A stretch of 64,000 nucleotides of DNA from Asanoa siamensis. Lineage in GTDB: Bacteria; Actinomycetota; Actinomycetes; Mycobacteriales; Micromonosporaceae. Both the position numbers and the translations under genes were made by a program. The notes beneath the pieces were generated by a model. It was not told where the DNA came from and did not search any database. It saw only the letters and a program-made list of their open reading frames with translations. Shown here in pieces: positions 15,992-23,564 of the stretch (position 1 is the first letter of the stretch; the number at the start of each line of letters is the position of its first letter). The DNA lies in assembly GCF_016862555.1 (NCBI RefSeq), contig NZ_BONE01000035.1, positions 24,628-88,627 of the forward strand, given 5' to 3'.

Positions 15992-16537
15992 TCAGGCGAG
16001 GCGGCGGAGCAGCGTCGTCGCCCGGCCCGGGTCGAACGCCTCGGGGTCGAAGCCGCGGATCACCAGGCTGCGCAGCTCCGCGTGCTGCGGGTGCTGGGTG
16101 TCCCGGAGGGCGACCAGCAGGTCGGCGTAGCCGAACGCGCCGCCGACGTCCTCCGGCGGGCACGCCCGTTCGCCCGCCACACACCGCGGGTAGCGCTCGT
16201 CCGGCTCGGCCGCGAAGACGTCCTCGACCACCAGGTCGTGCTCCCACCAGTCGCCGAAGTCGTAGGTGTAGAGCAGCCGCGTGCCCTTGTGCGCCACCGC
16301 GTCCAGCCGCACGTCCAGCTCGTCGCGCAGGGCCAGCTCGCCGTCGGGGTCCGGGTCGCCGTACTGCACGCCGTCGACCTCGAACGAGTGCAGGTGGTAG
16401 TCCTGCCAGCCCATCGCGTGCTGGATCACCCGGTGCACCCTGTCCAGCGTGTACGCGGCCGGCAGCTCGACCCGCCGCCACACCGTGGGCAGCACGTCGG
16501 CCAGCGTCACCTTGAGCTGGTAGATCTGCCGGGGCAT
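15992..16537 (-). CDS. Plasmid pRiA4b ORF-3 family protein
   Basis: The 181-residue protein has the family's opening IYQLKVTLADVLPTVWRRVELPA, then LDRVHRVIQHAMGWQDYHLHSFEVDGVQYG, and a central LLYTYDFGDWWEHDLVVE. These are the hallmarks of the pRiA4b ORF-3 (DUF1847-like fold) family, which is widespread on chromosomes despite the plasmid name. Function is unknown. The C-terminal part has two Cys near 137-145 (RCVAGERACPP). The ATG at 16537 has GAGG nine bases upstream, and further upstream extension (to 16600) runs into the divergent promoter region. Confidence 0.85.
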   Translation of the reverse strand: MPRQIYQLKVTLADVLPTVWRRVELPAAYTLDRVHRVIQHAMGWQDYHLHSFEVDGVQYGDPDPDGELALRDELDVRLDAVAHKGTRLLYTYDFGDWWEHDLVVEDVFAAEPDERYPRCVAGERACPPEDVGGAFGYADLLVALRDTQHPQHAELRSLVIRGFDPEAFDPGRATTLLRRLA

Positions 16538-16629
16538 CAGTGGCGTCCTCGATAGGGTTGCCGGATGAGCTGCGACTGTCAGCACCGTACCCCCGCGCAC
16601 CGTCCCGCAATCCGCACCGCGATCGCCGG

Positions 16630-17391
16630 ATGAGCCCGCCGCCGATCCGGGCCCTGTGGAGTGTCGACGCAGCTCAGCAGGCGGGTGCGGAGCTTGACGA
16701 CGACGAGCTGACCCGCTGGTACGGGCGCTCCGAAGGCCCCACGCTTCGTGTCAATTTCGTGACCAGCGTCGATGGCGCCGTCGAGGTCGAGGGCTACTCC
16801 GCCGGGCTGTCCGGGCCGGCCGACAAGCGCGTCTTCGGCATCCTGCGCAAGGTCTGCGACGGCCTGCTGGTCGGCGCGGGCACGCTGCGGCACGAGGGCT
16901 ACGGCGCGGTCACGCTGGACGAGCCGCGCCGGGCCTGGCGCCGCGCGCACGGGCTGCCGGAGGCGCCGACGCTCGCCGTGGTCAGTGCCAGCCTGGCCGT
17001 CGATCCCGCGTCGCCCGTCTTCGCGCAGGCGCCGGTGCGGCCCGTGGTGCTCACCACGCAGGCGGCGACCGCGCCGCCGGGCCTGCAGGACGTGGCCGAC
17101 GTCGTCCGCGTCGGCGAGCGCGAGGTCGACATCACCGCCGGGTTGGCGGCGCTGCGCGCGCGCGGCCTCGACCAGATCCTCTGCGAGGGCGGCCCGCACC
17201 TGTTCGGCACGCTCACCGCCGCCGACCTCGTCGACGAGCTGTGCCTGACCGTCTCGCCGCTGCTGACCGGCCCGAAGGCCGGCCGGATCACCGCCGGCCC
17301 GCACCGCGAGGGCGGCCCGGTGGCGCTGCGGCTGCACCACACGCTGCTCGCCGACGACCTGCTGCTGCTCCGCTACACCCGGGCCCGCTGA
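16630..17391 (+). CDS. RibD C-terminal / pyrimidine reductase family protein
   Basis: The 253-residue protein resembles the reductase domain of riboflavin biosynthesis RibD, in the dihydrofolate-reductase fold. Visible signatures are LRVNFVTSVDGAVEVEG near 37-53, GLLVGAGTLRHEGYG near 80, and ILCEGGPHLFGTL near 178, followed by the C-terminal LLLRYTR. Stand-alone reductases like this reduce flavin precursors or other substrates with NADPH. No deaminase domain or rib operon is nearby, so its true substrate is uncertain. The 3' end overlaps the convergent propeller gene by 19 bases. The start at 16630 is the ATG after a run of poorly conserved codons. Confidence 0.85.
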   Translation: MSPPPIRALWSVDAAQQAGAELDDDELTRWYGRSEGPTLRVNFVTSVDGAVEVEGYSAGLSGPADKRVFGILRKVCDGLLVGAGTLRHEGYGAVTLDEPRRAWRRAHGLPEAPTLAVVSASLAVDPASPVFAQAPVRPVVLTTQAATAPPGLQDVADVVRVGEREVDITAGLAALRARGLDQILCEGGPHLFGTLTAADLVDELCLTVSPLLTGPKAGRITAGPHREGGPVALRLHHTLLADDLLLLRYTRAR

Positions 17392-18692
17392 CGGCGCCGG
17401 CGGACGATCGCGAGCACCAGCAGGACCGGCGCCAGGGCGATCGCGTACGCCCAGGCGGGCGCCGCCCAGATCGACGGCTCGGCGGGCGGCCCGCCGAAGG
17501 CGCCGGAGCGCAGCAGGCCGTCCGGAACCTCCAGGTCGGAGACGCCCGGCGGGGTGTCGACCAGCGTGTCGATCTCCCCGTTCGGCCGCAGGGCCGCCAG
17601 CGTCCACCGGCGCGGGTCGTCCCGGTCGGGCGCGTAGGTGAGCACCGCGTCGCGCCCGTCCCGCCAGCCGACGACCTCGCCCGGCGCACCGTCGATCGGC
17701 ACCGGCAGGGTGACGATGCTGCCGCTGGTGGGATCGGCCAGTTCCAGCCGCCACCGCCGCGCGTTCTCGGCGGCCAGGTCGCAGCGCTCGGTGCAGCCCT
17801 CGAAGGCGAGCAGCGCGATGAGCCCGCCGTCCGGGGTCCACGCCGCGCGCCCGGCCAGCCGGCGGTCGGGCGCGAAGTTGTCGGTCGTCGAGATCGGCTC
17901 ACCGGTACGGGCGTCCATCACGGACAGCCGGCGCCCGACGTCGCCGCGCCCGACCGGCCCCTCCACCGCGATCCTGGTGCCGTCCGGCGACCAGGCCGCG
18001 GTCGTGTAGCTGTTCATCCGGCCGACCGCGACGTAGCGCTGTGCGCCGGTCCGCATGTCCACCGCGATCAGGTCGTCCGGCTTCTCGGGGTCGCTGTCGG
18101 GAATCGCGTCGTCGCCGTAGACGATCCCCTCGTCGTCGTTGACGATGCCGACCAGCAGCTCCGAGCCGTCGGGCGAGAAGGCGAGCGGCCGGGACCGGTC
18201 GGCCACGTCGGCCAGCCGCCGCTGCGCCCCGGTGGTCAGGTCGAGCATCCGCAGGCCCGGACGCACGTAGTAGCGCCCGTCGGGCGTGAGCAGGCCGTTC
18301 TCCTCGCCGATGTCCTGGTAGATCAGCCGGTAGCTGCCGTTGCGGCCGACCGTCACCCCGGTGCTCTCGAAGTAGCGGGTTCGCGCGGTGAAGAACACCA
18401 GGGCCGCGGGCCCGCCCGCGCCGGCCGGCCACTGCCCGACCGCGGCCTGCCAGAGGTGGGGTTGCTCGACCCGGGACGGCACCGCACCGGGCCGGTCCGC
18501 CGGCTCGACCGCGGCCCGTCGGTGCCCCGCCACCGTCGGCACGGCCAGCGCGAGCACCAGCACGACGACGGCCGCCACCGCGTAGCCGAACCGGCGCCGC
18601 TGCCGCAGCCGGCGCCCGGCCCGCCACAGGTCGTCCGGCAGCCGGGCCGGCGGCATCTCGTCGGCGATCTCCTGGAGCATCCGCCCGTTCAT
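17373..18692 (-). CDS. Membrane-anchored WD40/TolB-like beta-propeller protein, partner of sigma factor
   Basis: The 439-residue protein has a cytosolic stretch (residues 1-32), a membrane segment (about 33-53), a large extracytoplasmic TolB/WD40-like propeller with repeated SPDGSEL, SPDGTRI and TPDGGLI blades, then a second membrane segment at the C-terminus (about 410-428) and a basic tail. Its ATG overlaps the stop of the SigE-type sigma factor by 4 bases, so translation is coupled. By position it could act as an anti-sigma or sensor, although no zinc-binding anti-sigma motif is visible. Two Cys in EGCTERCDLA near 303-307 could form a disulfide outside the cell. Confidence 0.8.
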   Translation of the reverse strand: MNGRMLQEIADEMPPARLPDDLWRAGRRLRQRRRFGYAVAAVVVLVLALAVPTVAGHRRAAVEPADRPGAVPSRVEQPHLWQAAVGQWPAGAGGPAALVFFTARTRYFESTGVTVGRNGSYRLIYQDIGEENGLLTPDGRYYVRPGLRMLDLTTGAQRRLADVADRSRPLAFSPDGSELLVGIVNDDEGIVYGDDAIPDSDPEKPDDLIAVDMRTGAQRYVAVGRMNSYTTAAWSPDGTRIAVEGPVGRGDVGRRLSVMDARTGEPISTTDNFAPDRRLAGRAAWTPDGGLIALLAFEGCTERCDLAAENARRWRLELADPTSGSIVTLPVPIDGAPGEVVGWRDGRDAVLTYAPDRDDPRRWTLAALRPNGEIDTLVDTPPGVSDLEVPDGLLRSGAFGGPPAEPSIWAAPAWAYAIALAPVLLVLAIVRRRRQRARV

Positions 18693-19192
18693 CGCGCCCC
18701 CCGGAGGTATTCCAGCTCGGGAGCGGTGGCCCGGAGCCTGGCCAGCGCGTCCCGGGTGTTGCTCTTGACGGTCCCGACCGAGCAGCCGAGCACCTCGGCC
18801 GTCTGCACCTCGGTCAGGTCCTCGAAGTAGCGCAGCACCAGCACGGCCCGCTGGCGCGGGGTCAGCCGGCGCAGCGCCTGTCGTACGGTCAGCTCGGTGT
18901 CCTTGTCCGGGACCCGGTCGGCGACGACGACGTCGGGCGGGTCCGCGTGCGGCCGGTCCACCAGCCGGCGCCGCCGCCACCAGGAGACGTGCTGGTGGTA
19001 GAGGACCCGGCGGACGTACGGGTCCGGGTCGCCGCCGGCGGAGATCCGCTCCCACCGGCTGGCGACCTGGACGAGCGCCTGCTGCACCAGATCTTCCGCG
19101 AGATGCCGGTCCCCCGTCAGCAGGTAGGCGGCACGGGACAACCCCGCCAGCCGCGCCGCGACGTAGTCGCGGAACGAGTCTTCTGCCGCCAT
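18689..19192 (-). CDS. SigE-family ECF RNA polymerase sigma factor
   Basis: The 167-residue protein is a group 4 sigma factor. Region 2 reads SRAAYLLTGDRHLAEDLVQQALVQVASRW (residues 19-47), and region 4 reads LRRLTPRQRAVLVLRYFEDLTEVQTAEVLGCSVGTVKSNTRDALARLR (about 107-155). This pattern is typical of the SigE subfamily that is abundant in Micromonosporaceae and Streptomyces. It is the first gene of a two-gene unit with the membrane propeller. It diverges from the spermidine-synthase-like gene 63 bases away. Confidence 0.9.
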   Translation of the reverse strand: MAAEDSFRDYVAARLAGLSRAAYLLTGDRHLAEDLVQQALVQVASRWERISAGGDPDPYVRRVLYHQHVSWWRRRRLVDRPHADPPDVVVADRVPDKDTELTVRQALRRLTPRQRAVLVLRYFEDLTEVQTAEVLGCSVGTVKSNTRDALARLRATAPELEYLRGAR

Positions 19193-19242
19193 GTCTGGTT
19201 ACACGCTCCCCGCGCCCCGTTCGGAGGGGTCGTCCCGCAGAT

Positions 19243-19248
19243 TAGGTT
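19243..19248 (+). promoter_or_regulatory. Leaderless -10 element for spermidine-synthase-like gene
   Basis: TAGGTT ends 7 bases before the ATG at 19256. Confidence 0.5.
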
Positions 19249-19255
19249 GGACGGC

Positions 19256-20128
19256 ATGGGTCGGCAGCGGGGACAGCAGCGACGGGTGGTCGCGCGGATC
19301 GGCTCGGGGGTGGCCGAGCTCGTGCCCGACCACGACCGGCCGAACGCGTACACGTTGCTGGTCGACGGTGCCCCGCAGTCGCACGTGGATCTCGACGACC
19401 CGACCTATCTCGAGTTCGAGTACGTGCGCCGGATCGCCACGTCGCTCGACCTGACCGCGCCGCCGCGGATGCCGCTGCGGGTGCTGCACCTCGGCGGCGG
19501 GGCGCTGACGATCGCCCGGTACGTGGCCGCCACCCGGCCCGGCAGCCGGCAGCGGGTGGTCGACGCCGACGCCAAGCTGATCGACTTCGTCCGCGAGCGG
19601 CTGCCCTGGCGGCCCGACCCCAAGCTCAAGGTCCGGATCGGCGACGCCCGCACCGAGCTGCGGAAGGCCCACGACGACGAGTTCGACGTGGTGATCGTCG
19701 ACGTGTTCGCGGGCGCGCGTACCCCCGCGAGTGTCCGTTCCGTCGAGTTCGTCCGGGAGGCGGCCCGGGTGCTGCACCCCGACGGGCGCTACCTGGTCAA
19801 CATGACCGACGGCCCGCCGCTGGAGCTGGCCAAGGCCCAGGTCGCGACGGTGGCCGAGGTGTTCGCCGAGGTCGCGCTGGTGGCCGACGGGTCGGTGCTG
19901 CGCGGCCGGCGGTTCGGCAACCTGGTGCTGACGGCGGCCAACACACCGCTGCCGACCGCGGACATCGCCCGGCGGGTGGCCGGCGACTGGTTTCCGGGCC
20001 GGTTGCTCACCGGCGACGACCTCACCCGGTTCAAGGGCGGTGAGACGGTCGTCACCGACGCGGACGCGACGCCGTCCGCCCCGCCACCGGTCGGCATGTT
20101 CGGGCCCCGCCCGGACCCAGGCGACTGA
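19256..20128 (+). CDS. Spermidine synthase-like SAM-fold protein
   Basis: The 290-residue protein belongs to the spermidine-synthase-like Rossmann methyltransferase fold. It has the VLHLGGGALTIARYVA nucleotide-binding loop near 80-95, VDADAKLIDFVRE near 108, and the conserved acidic segment FDVVIVDVFAG near 145. The DDPTYLEFEYVRRI segment near 48-61 matches the family's substrate-approach region. Actinobacterial members are rarely proven spermidine synthases, and no polyamine gene is nearby, so the reaction is unresolved. The long upstream frame is not used because the ATG at 19256 has a -10 box at leaderless spacing. Confidence 0.8.
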   Translation: MGRQRGQQRRVVARIGSGVAELVPDHDRPNAYTLLVDGAPQSHVDLDDPTYLEFEYVRRIATSLDLTAPPRMPLRVLHLGGGALTIARYVAATRPGSRQRVVDADAKLIDFVRERLPWRPDPKLKVRIGDARTELRKAHDDEFDVVIVDVFAGARTPASVRSVEFVREAARVLHPDGRYLVNMTDGPPLELAKAQVATVAEVFAEVALVADGSVLRGRRFGNLVLTAANTPLPTADIARRVAGDWFPGRLLTGDDLTRFKGGETVVTDADATPSAPPPVGMFGPRPDPGD

Positions 20129-20130
20129 GC

Positions 20131-20136
20131 TAGGTT
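20131..20136 (+). promoter_or_regulatory. Leaderless -10 element for AlkA-like gene
   Basis: TAGGTT ends 6 bases before the GTG at 20143, immediately after the previous stop codon. Confidence 0.5.
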
Positions 20137-20142
20137 GACCAC

Positions 20143-21042
20143 GTGCGGCGGGTGATGAGCGTTCCGGAGGGCTACCACTTCGGTGGCTCGGTCGGTCCGA
20201 TCCCGATGAGCCGCTGGGACCCGTGCGCCCGGTTCGACGGCGACACGTTCTGGTGGGCGACGCACACGCCGGCCGGCCCGGCCACGCTCTCCCTCCGTCG
20301 ACAGGGCCGGGAGCTGACCGCCACCGGGTACGGGCCGGGTCAGGCGTGGGTCGTGGAGCAGGCCGACGCGGTCGCGGGGCTGCGCGACGACCTGGCCGGG
20401 TTCGCCGAACTCGCCGCCGCCCACCCGGTGGTCCGCGAGCTCGCCCGGGTGCACCGGGGCCGGCGGATCCCGGCGACCGGCATCGTCTTCCCCCGGCTGA
20501 TGCGGGCGATCTTCGAGCAGAAGGTGACCGGCAAGGAGGCGTACCGCGGCTACGCGGCGACGGTCCGGAAGTTCGGCACCCCGGCGCCGGGTCCGGTCGA
20601 CGGGCTGACGCTGCCGCCGCTGCCGGAGGTGATCGCGGCCCAGCCCTACTGGGTCTTCCACCCGTTCGGCGTGGAGCAGAAGCGGGCCGACACGCTGCGC
20701 CGGGCCGCCGCCGCGGCCGCCGCGATCGAGCGCTGCACGACCGCCGCCGAGGCCACGACCCGGATGCGGTCGATCACCGGGATCGGCGTCTGGACGGCGG
20801 CCGAGGTGGTCCGGATCGCGTACGGCGACGCGGACGCGGTCAGCGTCGGCGACTTCCACATCCCCAACACGGTCGCCTGGAGCCTCGCGGGTGAGGCCCG
20901 CGGCACCGACGCCCGGATGCTCGAGCTGCTCGAACCGTTCCGCGGCCACCGCGGCCGGGTCTGCATGCTGATGGAGGCCAGCGGGCTGATGGCCCCCAAG
21001 TTCGGCCCGAGGATGCCGATCCGCTCGTTCGCCAGGTTCTAG
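20143..21042 (+). CDS. DNA-3-methyladenine glycosylase family (HhH-GPD)
   Basis: The 299-residue protein is an AlkA-type base-excision glycosylase. The helix-hairpin-helix reads ITGIGVWTAAEVVRIAYG near 202-220 and the catalytic Asp lies in VSVGDFHIPN near 226-235. FPRLMRAIFEQKVTGKEA near 112-128 is the conserved entry helix (compare the family's IxxQQxS). Such enzymes remove alkylated purines. The substitution of EQKVT for the usual QQ(I/V)S is typical of a subfamily and may shift specificity. The gene starts with GTG just 14 bases after the upstream stop, but it has its own -10 candidate. Confidence 0.88.
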   Translation: MRRVMSVPEGYHFGGSVGPIPMSRWDPCARFDGDTFWWATHTPAGPATLSLRRQGRELTATGYGPGQAWVVEQADAVAGLRDDLAGFAELAAAHPVVRELARVHRGRRIPATGIVFPRLMRAIFEQKVTGKEAYRGYAATVRKFGTPAPGPVDGLTLPPLPEVIAAQPYWVFHPFGVEQKRADTLRRAAAAAAAIERCTTAAEATTRMRSITGIGVWTAAEVVRIAYGDADAVSVGDFHIPNTVAWSLAGEARGTDARMLELLEPFRGHRGRVCMLMEASGLMAPKFGPRMPIRSFARF

Positions 21043-21524
21043 CGGACCAGGCGTTTCAGCGCCCGCGCGCACCAGACCGCGTACGCCCGCTGGAAGAGCT
21101 TCGCTCCTGGCCCCGCCGCCTTCATCAGCCGGCCGGCCGGCACGCTGAACGCGGTCACCTCGAACCAGGTGGTGCCGTCGGCGTCCTGGGTGACCACGAA
21201 CGCCTCCTCGCCGCGGGCGGGATGCCCCGGCAGCGTGCCGTAGGCCCAGCCGGCGCGGCCCGGCTCGTCGGCGACCCAGACGATCCGGCAGGGCGCGCGC
21301 AGCGGCCCGATGTGCATCGTCACGTCGACGCCCGGCGCGGCCCGCTCCGAAGCCGTCTCGACCCGGATCCCGGCGGCCCGGTGCATCCGCCAGGTCAGCA
21401 CCGCCCGCGCGGCGACCGCGAACACGTCGTGCCCGATCGCGGTGCGGTAGCGCAGGTGCCCGTACCCGGCGGGCAGGGGTCCGGTCTCGGTCGCGCCCAC
21501 TTCGGCGTACGTGTAAGCGGTCAT
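21039..21524 (-). CDS. DUF1990 family protein
   Basis: The 161-residue protein has the DUF1990 pattern: opening TYAEVGATETGPLPAGYGHLRYRTAIGHD, then VDVTMHIGPLRAPCRIVWV, YGTLPGHPARGEEAFVV and the ending RAYAVWCARALKRL. DUF1990 proteins have no proven activity but are often found beside YndJ membrane proteins, and here the two genes overlap by 4 bases. The convergent AlkA-like gene overlaps its end by 4 bases. Confidence 0.88.
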   Translation of the reverse strand: MTAYTYAEVGATETGPLPAGYGHLRYRTAIGHDVFAVAARAVLTWRMHRAAGIRVETASERAAPGVDVTMHIGPLRAPCRIVWVADEPGRAGWAYGTLPGHPARGEEAFVVTQDADGTTWFEVTAFSVPAGRLMKAAGPGAKLFQRAYAVWCARALKRLVR

Positions 21525-22321
21525 CGCGGAATCTCCGTCCGTCGCCAGGCGAGCAGCGCGCACAACGCGAAACCGACCGCGTTGAGCAGCCCGTGCGTCG
21601 CCACCATCCAGGGGATCGACAGGTGCGGCACCGGGAACACGTGCCCGGCCGCCCAGTCGAGGGCCAGCAGCATGGTGACCACCAGCATGCCGGACGAGAT
21701 CGTGAACAGCACGCGGACCCGGCGCGGTGCGGTCGTCCGGATCCGGGTGACGGTCAGCCCGGCGACGAGCCACATGCCGAGGGTCAGCAGGCCGGCGCCG
21801 ACGAGTTCGACCTCGTCGCTGAGGAAGTAGCCGACCAGCACGGTGCCGGTGCCGGCGGGGACGCACCAGGCGGCCGCGCGGCCGAGCATCGAGTCGCCGG
21901 TCGCGCGGCAGACGAGGGCGGCGACCACGGCCGCGACGAGGCCGGCGTAGTGCAGGTGCGGCACGGTGAGCGCGAGCGTCTCCAGCGGAAAGCCGAGGAG
22001 CCGGTGCCCGGCCCGCTCCGCGACGAGGGCGGACGCGGCGACGACGGGCGCGGCCAGCCCGGTCGCCACGGCGACGTCGGCGGCGGCGAACCGGCGCAGC
22101 CCGCGCACGGCGCCGGCGGCGAGGACGACCGTCAGGGCGAGGTAGGGGACGGCGAGCAGGGCGGCGCCGGTGCCGCGCGGCAGCCAGAGGGCGACGGCGG
22201 CGGGCAGGGCGACCCACGGCCAGACCCGCCGGACGGCGACGGGCGCGCCGACCAGACGCAACGCCAGCGGCACCAGCACGAGCATGGCGAGCGCGTCGAC
22301 GAGGTTCAGCAGCACGACCAC
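21521..22321 (-). CDS. YndJ family membrane protein
   Basis: The 266-residue protein is highly hydrophobic with about eight to nine predicted membrane segments. The YndJ motif is visible as LTVPHLHYAGLVAAVVA near 135 and VPHLSIPWMVATHGLLNAVGFALCA near 225-250; these His/Trp residues are conserved. Function is unknown. The GTG start at 22321 lies 7 bases after a 16-bp operator-like palindrome, so this gene and the coupled DUF1990 gene should respond to a repressor bound there. The regulator gene is not adjacent. Confidence 0.82.
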   Translation of the reverse strand: MVVLLNLVDALAMLVLVPLALRLVGAPVAVRRVWPWVALPAAVALWLPRGTGAALLAVPYLALTVVLAAGAVRGLRRFAAADVAVATGLAAPVVAASALVAERAGHRLLGFPLETLALTVPHLHYAGLVAAVVAALVCRATGDSMLGRAAAWCVPAGTGTVLVGYFLSDEVELVGAGLLTLGMWLVAGLTVTRIRTTAPRRVRVLFTISSGMLVVTMLLALDWAAGHVFPVPHLSIPWMVATHGLLNAVGFALCALLAWRRTEIPR

Positions 22322-22328
22322 GAGATCA

Positions 22329-22344
22329 TTTGAACACGTTCAAA
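22329..22344. promoter_or_regulatory. Palindromic operator upstream of yndJ-DUF1990
   Basis: TTTGAACACGTTCAAA is symmetric at 14 of 16 positions, with arms TTTGAAC and GTTCAAA. It ends 7 bases from the yndJ start codon, an ideal place for a TetR-type repressor to block transcription. Confidence 0.7.
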
Positions 22345-22377
22345 GTGCCGTGGTCGATGTGACGTGCCCCATGCGCC

Positions 22378-22426
22378 CGCCGGCCGGGCGCGGGTCGGCC
22401 CCTGATCGGGACCGACCCGGCCGGCG
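22378..22426 (-). terminator. Intrinsic hairpin after peptidoglycan-binding gene
   Basis: Nested stems lie just past the stop codon at 22428: an outer 8-bp stem of CGCCGGCC with GGCCGGCG, and an inner 7-bp stem of GGGTCGG with CCGACCC. There is no clear U-run, as is common in high-GC actinomycetes. Confidence 0.6.
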
Positions 22427-22427
22427 A

Positions 22428-22895
22428 TCAGTAGAAGCTGCGGCAGGGAGTGGTGACGAAGTCTCCGGACAACACCGGGAACGCCAGGTGGTCAGCGGTC
22501 TGCGGCCCGTAGATCCCGTCGGCGGAGATGCCCTCGCGCCGCTGAGCCCGGATGAGGGCGGCCTTGGTGAGTGCGCCGAAGTCCCGGTCCTGGGTCAGCT
22601 TCTCGCCGTAGCACATGTTCAGGGCCTGCTGGAGCCCCCAGATCGCGCTGCCGGTGCCGGCCGGGGTGGGCCCGTCACCCTGCCGCAACTGGCAGCCCCG
22701 GACCCAGACGCCGCTCGAGTTGCGGTAGACCGGCACGGACAGGTCCTTGTTCCACTTGGAGGACCACCAGTAGCCGTGCAGGTTGCACGTGGCCGGCGCG
22801 GCCGACGCGGGCCCGGCGACACCGAGCACCCCACCCGCGGCGAGCGCCACGACGGCACTGACAACGGCCAACCCCCTGCGAATTCTGCTGTTCAC
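22428..22895 (-). CDS. Secreted peptidoglycan-binding domain protein
   Basis: The 155-residue protein has a Sec signal peptide (basic start NSRIRRG, hydrophobic core to about 28, cleavage near PASA-AP). The C-terminal half is a PG_binding_1 domain (FGALTKAALIRAQRREGISADGIYGPQT). The mature part holds four or more Cys, consistent with disulfides outside the cell. It is likely to attach to the wall or help a partner do so. The GTG at 22895 has an excellent ribosome binding site (GGAGGGG, seven bases). A strong hairpin terminator follows the stop. Confidence 0.85.
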   Translation of the reverse strand: MNSRIRRGLAVVSAVVALAAGGVLGVAGPASAAPATCNLHGYWWSSKWNKDLSVPVYRNSSGVWVRGCQLRQGDGPTPAGTGSAIWGLQQALNMCYGEKLTQDRDFGALTKAALIRAQRREGISADGIYGPQTADHLAFPVLSGDFVTTPCRSFY

Positions 22896-23081
22896 GCTTG
22901 TTCCCCCTCCACCGGCACCCCGTCCAGGACCCACCGGCAGTAGACAGCGGTAAATATTCGCAGAGGTTAGCGAACGGTCCACAGTGCCCACTCCCGAGGT
23001 CACCGAGTCCCGCGCTCCCGCATGTCGGGACGGCGGCACGGTGTGGACGGCCCGCATGGTGGGCGCCGCTGCACTGGCCCG

Positions 23082-23555
23082 ATGAAGATCGATATCCGAC
23101 CGGCCCGCGACGGCGATGCCGGCGAGGCGTGGACCGTGCAGCGGGCCGCGTTTCTCTCCGAAGCCCAGCGCTACGACGACCCGCATCTGCCCGTGCTCAC
23201 CGAGACCCTGGCCGAGTTGGCGGCGGTCATCGGCGGGCCCACGACCGTCCTGGTCGGGCGCGACCCGAACGGGCGCATGGTCGTCGTCGGGCGGGGGCGG
23301 GTCGACGAGGACGACACCTGCCACATCGGCCGCCTAGCCGTCGTGCCGGATCTTCGCGGGCGCGGGCTCGGCCGGCTGATGCTCGGGGCCGTCGAGGCCG
23401 CCCACCCGCGGGCCGAACGGTTCGAGTTGTTCACCGGCGCCGAGAGTCACGACAACATCCGGCTCTACGAGCGCAACGGCTACGCGATCATCGCCAGGCG
23501 GCGGCTCGCGCGTGGGCCCGGCCTCGTTTACCTCGCCAAAGCCGGCGTGCGCTAG
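23082..23555 (+). CDS. GNAT family N-acetyltransferase
   Basis: The 157-residue protein is a single GNAT domain. The acetyl-CoA loop reads AVVPDLRGRGLGRLML near 86-100 and the late conserved NIRLYERNGY near 126-135. Residues HIGRLAVVPDL form the typical beta-4 strand. The acceptor substrate is unknown. The ATG at 23082 gives the normal opening KIDIRPARDGD. The dGTPase gene follows 9 bases after the stop, though it has its own -10 element. Confidence 0.88.
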   Translation: MKIDIRPARDGDAGEAWTVQRAAFLSEAQRYDDPHLPVLTETLAELAAVIGGPTTVLVGRDPNGRMVVVGRGRVDEDDTCHIGRLAVVPDLRGRGLGRLMLGAVEAAHPRAERFELFTGAESHDNIRLYERNGYAIIARRRLARGPGLVYLAKAGVR

Positions 23556-23558
23556 CGT
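23553..23558 (+). promoter_or_regulatory. Leaderless -10 element for dgt
   Basis: TAGCGT overlaps the preceding stop codon and ends 6 bases before the ATG at 23565. Confidence 0.5.
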
Positions 23559-23564
23559 CGGATC

